This document shows, one piece after another, positions 60,358 to 64,000 of a stretch of DNA of 64,000 nucleotides (positions are counted from its first letter, which is position 1; each line of letters begins with the position of its first letter). The DNA is from Physcia stellaris. Taxonomy: Eukaryota; Ascomycota; Lecanoromycetes; Caliciales; Physciaceae. The notes under the pieces were generated by a model. That model had not been told where the DNA came from, ran no database searches, and was given only the letters and a program-made list of their open reading frames with translations. The stretch is taken from contig JABSSW010000019.1 in the NCBI GenBank assembly GCA_018902385.1, positions 62,001-126,000 on the forward strand. Direction: 5' to 3'. Made by a program: the position numbers and the translations under genes.

Positions 60358-61534
60358 ATGTCAAAATACACTGTTCTCATTACCGGCTGCAGCCAGGGTG
60401 GCATCGGGGACGCCTTGGCTCGCCGATTCGCTACTCTTGGCCATCACGTCTTCGCTGCCGTGCGCAACACAAGCAAAGCCGCGCACCTCTCCGACCTTGA
60501 AAACATTGAGATTGTGACAGTAGACGTCACCTCGCCTGAATCCGTGCAAGACTTGGTAGTCGTCGTTAAAAAGCGTTTGCCGGAGGCTAAACTAGATATA
60601 CTGGTCAACAACGCAGGCTTCGGTGCTACAGGTCCCTTGATCGAAGCCGATTTGGCGACGGCGAAGCAAATCTTCGATGTCAATGTCATTGGACTATTGG
60701 CAATGACACAGGCTTTCGCGCCAATGCTGATCGAGGCGAAGGGAAAAGTGGTAAACATCAGCAGTGTAGGGGGATTTTGGCAATGCCATGGGGTGGTATG
60801 TCAAATTTGGAGCTCTCTCCATTTCCAATGTGCTTTATTTGTTGGATGATTTCATCGTTTCAGGTTCCCGAAGTGATCCTGACTGCTAAACACACCGACG
60901 AGCAAAGAATTTTGGATTGAATTGGCTAACACAGAACTTTACTCAACGTTTTCCATAGGCCTCTATCATTCGTCTAAAGCCGCCGTGACCATTATGAGTG
61001 AGACATTACGTCTTGAGCTCGCGCCGTTAGGCGTCACAGTCATTACGGGCATGTTAGGCAACATTGAGTCCAACTTCCATATTAACGACTCCTGGCGAGG
61101 CATACCAGAATCATCCAGGTACAAGGTGGTGGAGGAGCAGATTGCGAAGACTGCCGAGGGCAAAGTTGGCCCGAAGAAAGAGAATGTCGAAGACTTTGCG
61201 CGGCGATTTGTGAACGATATCTTGAAGGGTGCATCCGGTCGGGTATGGAGAGGTGCGATGGCGCAAACAGTCAGAGCCATCGGATATCATGCTCCGATGA
61301 GCGTGTTGGTACGTGCAACCGCATAAAGTATTGTTCATATTTTCAGACAAGGGACAGCCGTGCTAATTGGAGCGATAGGACAGCATGCTTCTACCTGGTA
61401 GTGGATTGGATGATATGGCAAAAAAATCCAGAGAGCAGTGGGTGCCAGCAGCGAGCAAAATATACCAGACATGGTCAGTAAACTTTGGATCCCTACCCAC
61501 ATACCTTAACATGTCTAGCACTCGGCCAGAATAG
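60358..61534 (+). CDS. Short-chain dehydrogenase, AYR1-like (one frame break)
   Basis: A classical SDR similar to 1-acyldihydroxyacetone-phosphate reductase Ayr1, an enzyme of ER and lipid droplets in phosphatidic acid synthesis. It has TVLITGCSQGGIGDALAR (GxxxGxG-type), DILVNNAG, then the catalytic Ser in NISSVGG, LYHSSKAA (YxxxK), and the family's GMLGNIESNFH after it. Introns 60796-60958 and 61309-61378 lead to a last exon DSMLLPGSGLDDMAKKSREQ. The frame breaks at a run of five G at 60769-60773: one more G gives SVGGILAMPWGG. The short first intron-exon join (GG|LYHSSK) is exact. Related SDRs of other substrates cannot be excluded. Confidence 0.85.
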
Positions 61535-62069
61535 CGGTTCAAAGCATAAGGTGCTTATGATATCCATTGGCAGTAGAATATAGCAATGGTTCTAAATTAT
61601 CAATCCAAAGCGGCCAAATCTTTCCTGAAATGCCGAAAGGGCTCGCTGACCGGGTGCAAGCCCACCTACTTTAGGCGATCATGATCACTACATACTAGGA
61701 TTTTGATGCCTCCGCGCAACCGCAATTCCACGGTTTAGCTAAGTGTAAACGGTGTTTCTGCGGTTTAAAATCTTTTCAACGGTTTAAATCCGGTTTTATC
61801 CGGAACTTGCCGTCAAAAGCTCCACGCAAGGCCCTACTATGTAAAGAGGGCCGCCTTGGCCCCACACTTTACCATACCGGTTTCAATACTCAGAATGCGC
61901 TAATGCAGCTTCGTAAGCATTGGTAATTAGGTAAGGTACAGTATCATGGAGATACGACAAGTCACATACCTTACTTCACGCGTACCCTTCCGTCCTTCTT
62001 GGGCATCTCTATCAGATCTCCTACAATTCAGAGAGGAAGCAGATCCCCCCTCTCCCAACTACCGCCAAT
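61535..62069. other. Intergenic with CGGTTTA repeats
   Basis: Between about 61730 and 61800 the motif CGGTTTA (or one-base variants) occurs five times at irregular spacing. No gene was found. The following part is the leader of the oxidase gene. Confidence 0.45.
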
Positions 62070-63744
62070 ATGGAGCAGCACGTGCTACATCTATCTCAAG
62101 TCCTACCAAGCAAGGTCTTCCTGCCAGGGGACCAAGAATACTTAGAGTCAATGAACAGCTATTTTTCCGCTCAAGAGAATCAGATCAAGCCTGCCTGCAT
62201 CGTTCGCCCTCAGACTACTACAGACGTTGCCACCACAATTTCGCACCTATTCAGGGCCAATCAGCTTCACGGTTCTGTGGAGTTCGCCATACGTAGCGGT
62301 GGCCATTCATGCTTTGCCGGAAGTGCTAATATATCCAACGGGGTCACAATCGACCTCAGAGGTCTGAACTCGATCGAGGTGTCTGAAAGTTCTTGGCGAG
62401 TGTCCATCGGTACCGGAGCTTCTTGGGGCCAAGTTTATCGTGCGCTCGATCCCTTATCTTTGGCAGTACCTGGTGGTAGGCATTCGCAGGTCGGAGTCGG
62501 TGGACTCACTCTGGGAGGTATGGCACCACCTTCTTCATCTCGCTTGCCCAATCGTCAGCGCCGTGGTATTTTAGATGCTTTTCCGACATGAATGATGTTC
62601 AATATTGTCTTTTGCCATAGGCTAACTGCGACAGGTGGTCTCTCTCACTTCTCTGGTCACGTTGGACTTGTTTGCGATAACGTACTGGAGTACGAGGTTG
62701 TGATTCCAGATGGGACAATCATCCGAGCTACGGCGGACGACCCAGATCATGGTGACCTCTTCCGCGCCCTTCGCGGAGGTTCCAATAACTTCGGCATAGT
62801 AACTCAATTCACTTTCCGTACATTTCGCCAGGGTCGGCTGTGGGGCGGCACCCTCATCCATCCGCTCGAGACCAAGGATCAGCAGTTAGAGGCCTTCTAT
62901 AATTTTGCCGCAGACCCTTCTTATGATCCGAATGCCTCCTTGATCCATAGCTTTGGAATGAGTGCTGAGCGTGGTTCGGGCTTCGTTGTTGGTATCGTGT
63001 ACACGAAGCCGGAGAGTGAACCAGCTGTGATAAAGCCTTTCATCAGGCTGGAGCCGACCCACCTCAATACACTTCGAGAGCTGAGTCTGACAGAACTAAC
63101 GCAGGAGCAAGACTCGTACAATGAAAATGGCCTCTAGTACGTAATCTCCCACTCTTCCATTGGAAGCCTTTCTACATCTTCAATCAAGCCAAAAGCTCGC
63201 TCAAACGAACGGGTTTCGTTCTGCTGAAAGCACGGCCGATTGCAGCATTCGCTAACGGTGCCACAACAGCCAGATCATGATCGCCACGACCTATTACCTC
63301 CATCTTCCGCTTTTGCATCGCACATACGATCTATGGCAAGAATCCTGCAAGAGCGTTCGGGATCGCGCGGGCATCGTTTGGTCCGTATCCCTCCAGCCAA
63401 TAGCGCCTACCGTGATTGCCCGTTCGCCGTTCCTGCAAGACGCGATCCCGACTCTGTCCGCCGAGAGCAGGCCTGTCGTCGTAGCTCAGCTCACAGGGAC
63501 CTGGAAAGATTCCAAAGACACGGCCTCGCTTGAAGCGATTGCTCTGAAGCTTATCGAGGACATTGACACCGAGGCACGGAAATATAACATGCAGACGGGG
63601 TATATATACCTCAACTATGCGCACTCGGGGCAGAAGGTCTTTGGGGAAGGGGGTCGGAAAGAGTGGCTGCAGCAGGTAAGCAGGAAGTACGACCCAGAAG
63701 GGATTTTCCAGCGCTGCGTGCCGGGTGGATTCAAGCTCTTCTAG
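62070..63744 (+). CDS. FAD-linked oxidoreductase (berberine-bridge type)
   Basis: Three exons (introns 62518-62634, 63137-63269) give 474 residues. The FAD-binding PCMH domain is evident: PACIVRPQTTTDVATTISHL, FAIRSGGHSCFAGSANISNG (its His is the covalent FAD site), NGVTIDLRGLNSIEVS, and GGRHSQVGVGGLTLGGG across the first splice, then SNNFGIVTQFTF. The C-terminal BBE segment YIYLNYAH...KVFGEGGRKEWLQQV...YDPEGIFQRCVPGGF is complete. The second BBE cysteine (often in a C-x-S motif) is not obvious. There is no signal peptide. The enzyme oxidises an unknown small molecule; such genes are common in secondary metabolism, but no neighbour supports a cluster beyond the nearby SDR. A dead relative lies at 31640-32850. 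Confidence 0.92.
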
Positions 63745-64000
63745 CTGTCAATTTTGGCATTATCACTCTGCGGAAGGTGAAACTCTGTCGATAATGGGAT
63801 GATGGTTTTATACGCCAGAAGCCAGATCAAGGCGGCAGGAAAATGATGGGTTCATTCCATATTTAGAGCGTTGTTTCGTTCGCTTACACACTTTCATATG
63901 CTGAAAAGCTAAGGGTTGGTCACGCTTCCCATGCACTACATTTATCGGGTCATCCCCATACAGAATCCGACCGAATCCGAATCCGTCCATGCGCCTATAT
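63745..64000. other. Intergenic, end of window
   Basis: 3' side of the oxidase gene. Nothing recognised. Confidence 0.5.

Noticed and set aside
60358-63744. A secondary-metabolite cluster of reductase plus FAD-linked oxidase
   Set aside because: Only two tailoring-type genes are present. No backbone synthase, transporter or regulator lies beside them, and the window ends shortly after.

Overview
The window is nuclear DNA of a filamentous ascomycete (Pezizomycotina). The evidence is short GT-AG introns of about 43 to 160 bases, most near 50; pyrimidine-rich 5' leaders; a fungal gene set (Zn2Cys6 regulator, fungal-type protein kinase C, SNG1/DUF3533, ERG28, ALG3); and repeats whose copies differ by C/T and G/A transitions, as repeat-induced point mutation (RIP) leaves them. 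I cannot name the genus.

Layout. Bases 1-2.5 kb hold decayed sequence and a short inverted-repeat element. 2.5-6.4 kb carries a Zn2Cys6 regulator divergent from an Ost-alpha/TMEM184 membrane protein. 7.3-8.1 kb has a small secreted protein. 8.1-10.4 kb is gene-poor. 10.4-13.1 kb has a small helical protein convergent with an SNG1-family protein. 14.3-15.8 kb is a compact LTR element without genes. 17.6-29.1 kb is a housekeeping block: protein kinase C, hemerythrin-domain protein, coiled-coil protein, ALG3 and an EIF1AD-like protein. An MFS transporter follows. 31.4-34.3 kb is an accessory island: two copies of the short element, one splitting a dead FAD-linked oxidase; ERG28; and a fold-back element. 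35.6-51.6 kb is again housekeeping: ERG26-like sterol dehydrogenase, Rieske protein, DPB3-like histone-fold protein, CLC channel, a conserved Ser-rich protein, a Ynd1-like apyrase and CCT1. 52-64 kb mixes a secreted protein, another inverted-repeat element, SEN34, a secreted actin/Hsp70-fold protein, an F-box-like protein, an AYR1-like reductase and an FAD-linked oxidase.

Connections. ERG28 and the ERG26-like gene both belong to sterol C-4 demethylation and lie 2.2 kb apart. ALG3, the apyrase and CLC act in the secretory pathway. Several genes, including the normally essential CCT1 and SEN34, have a reading frame broken by one apparently missing base, mostly in G or C runs; an assembly error is the simplest explanation. 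I found no clearly new defence or catalytic system. The most original material is the set of non-autonomous mobile elements.
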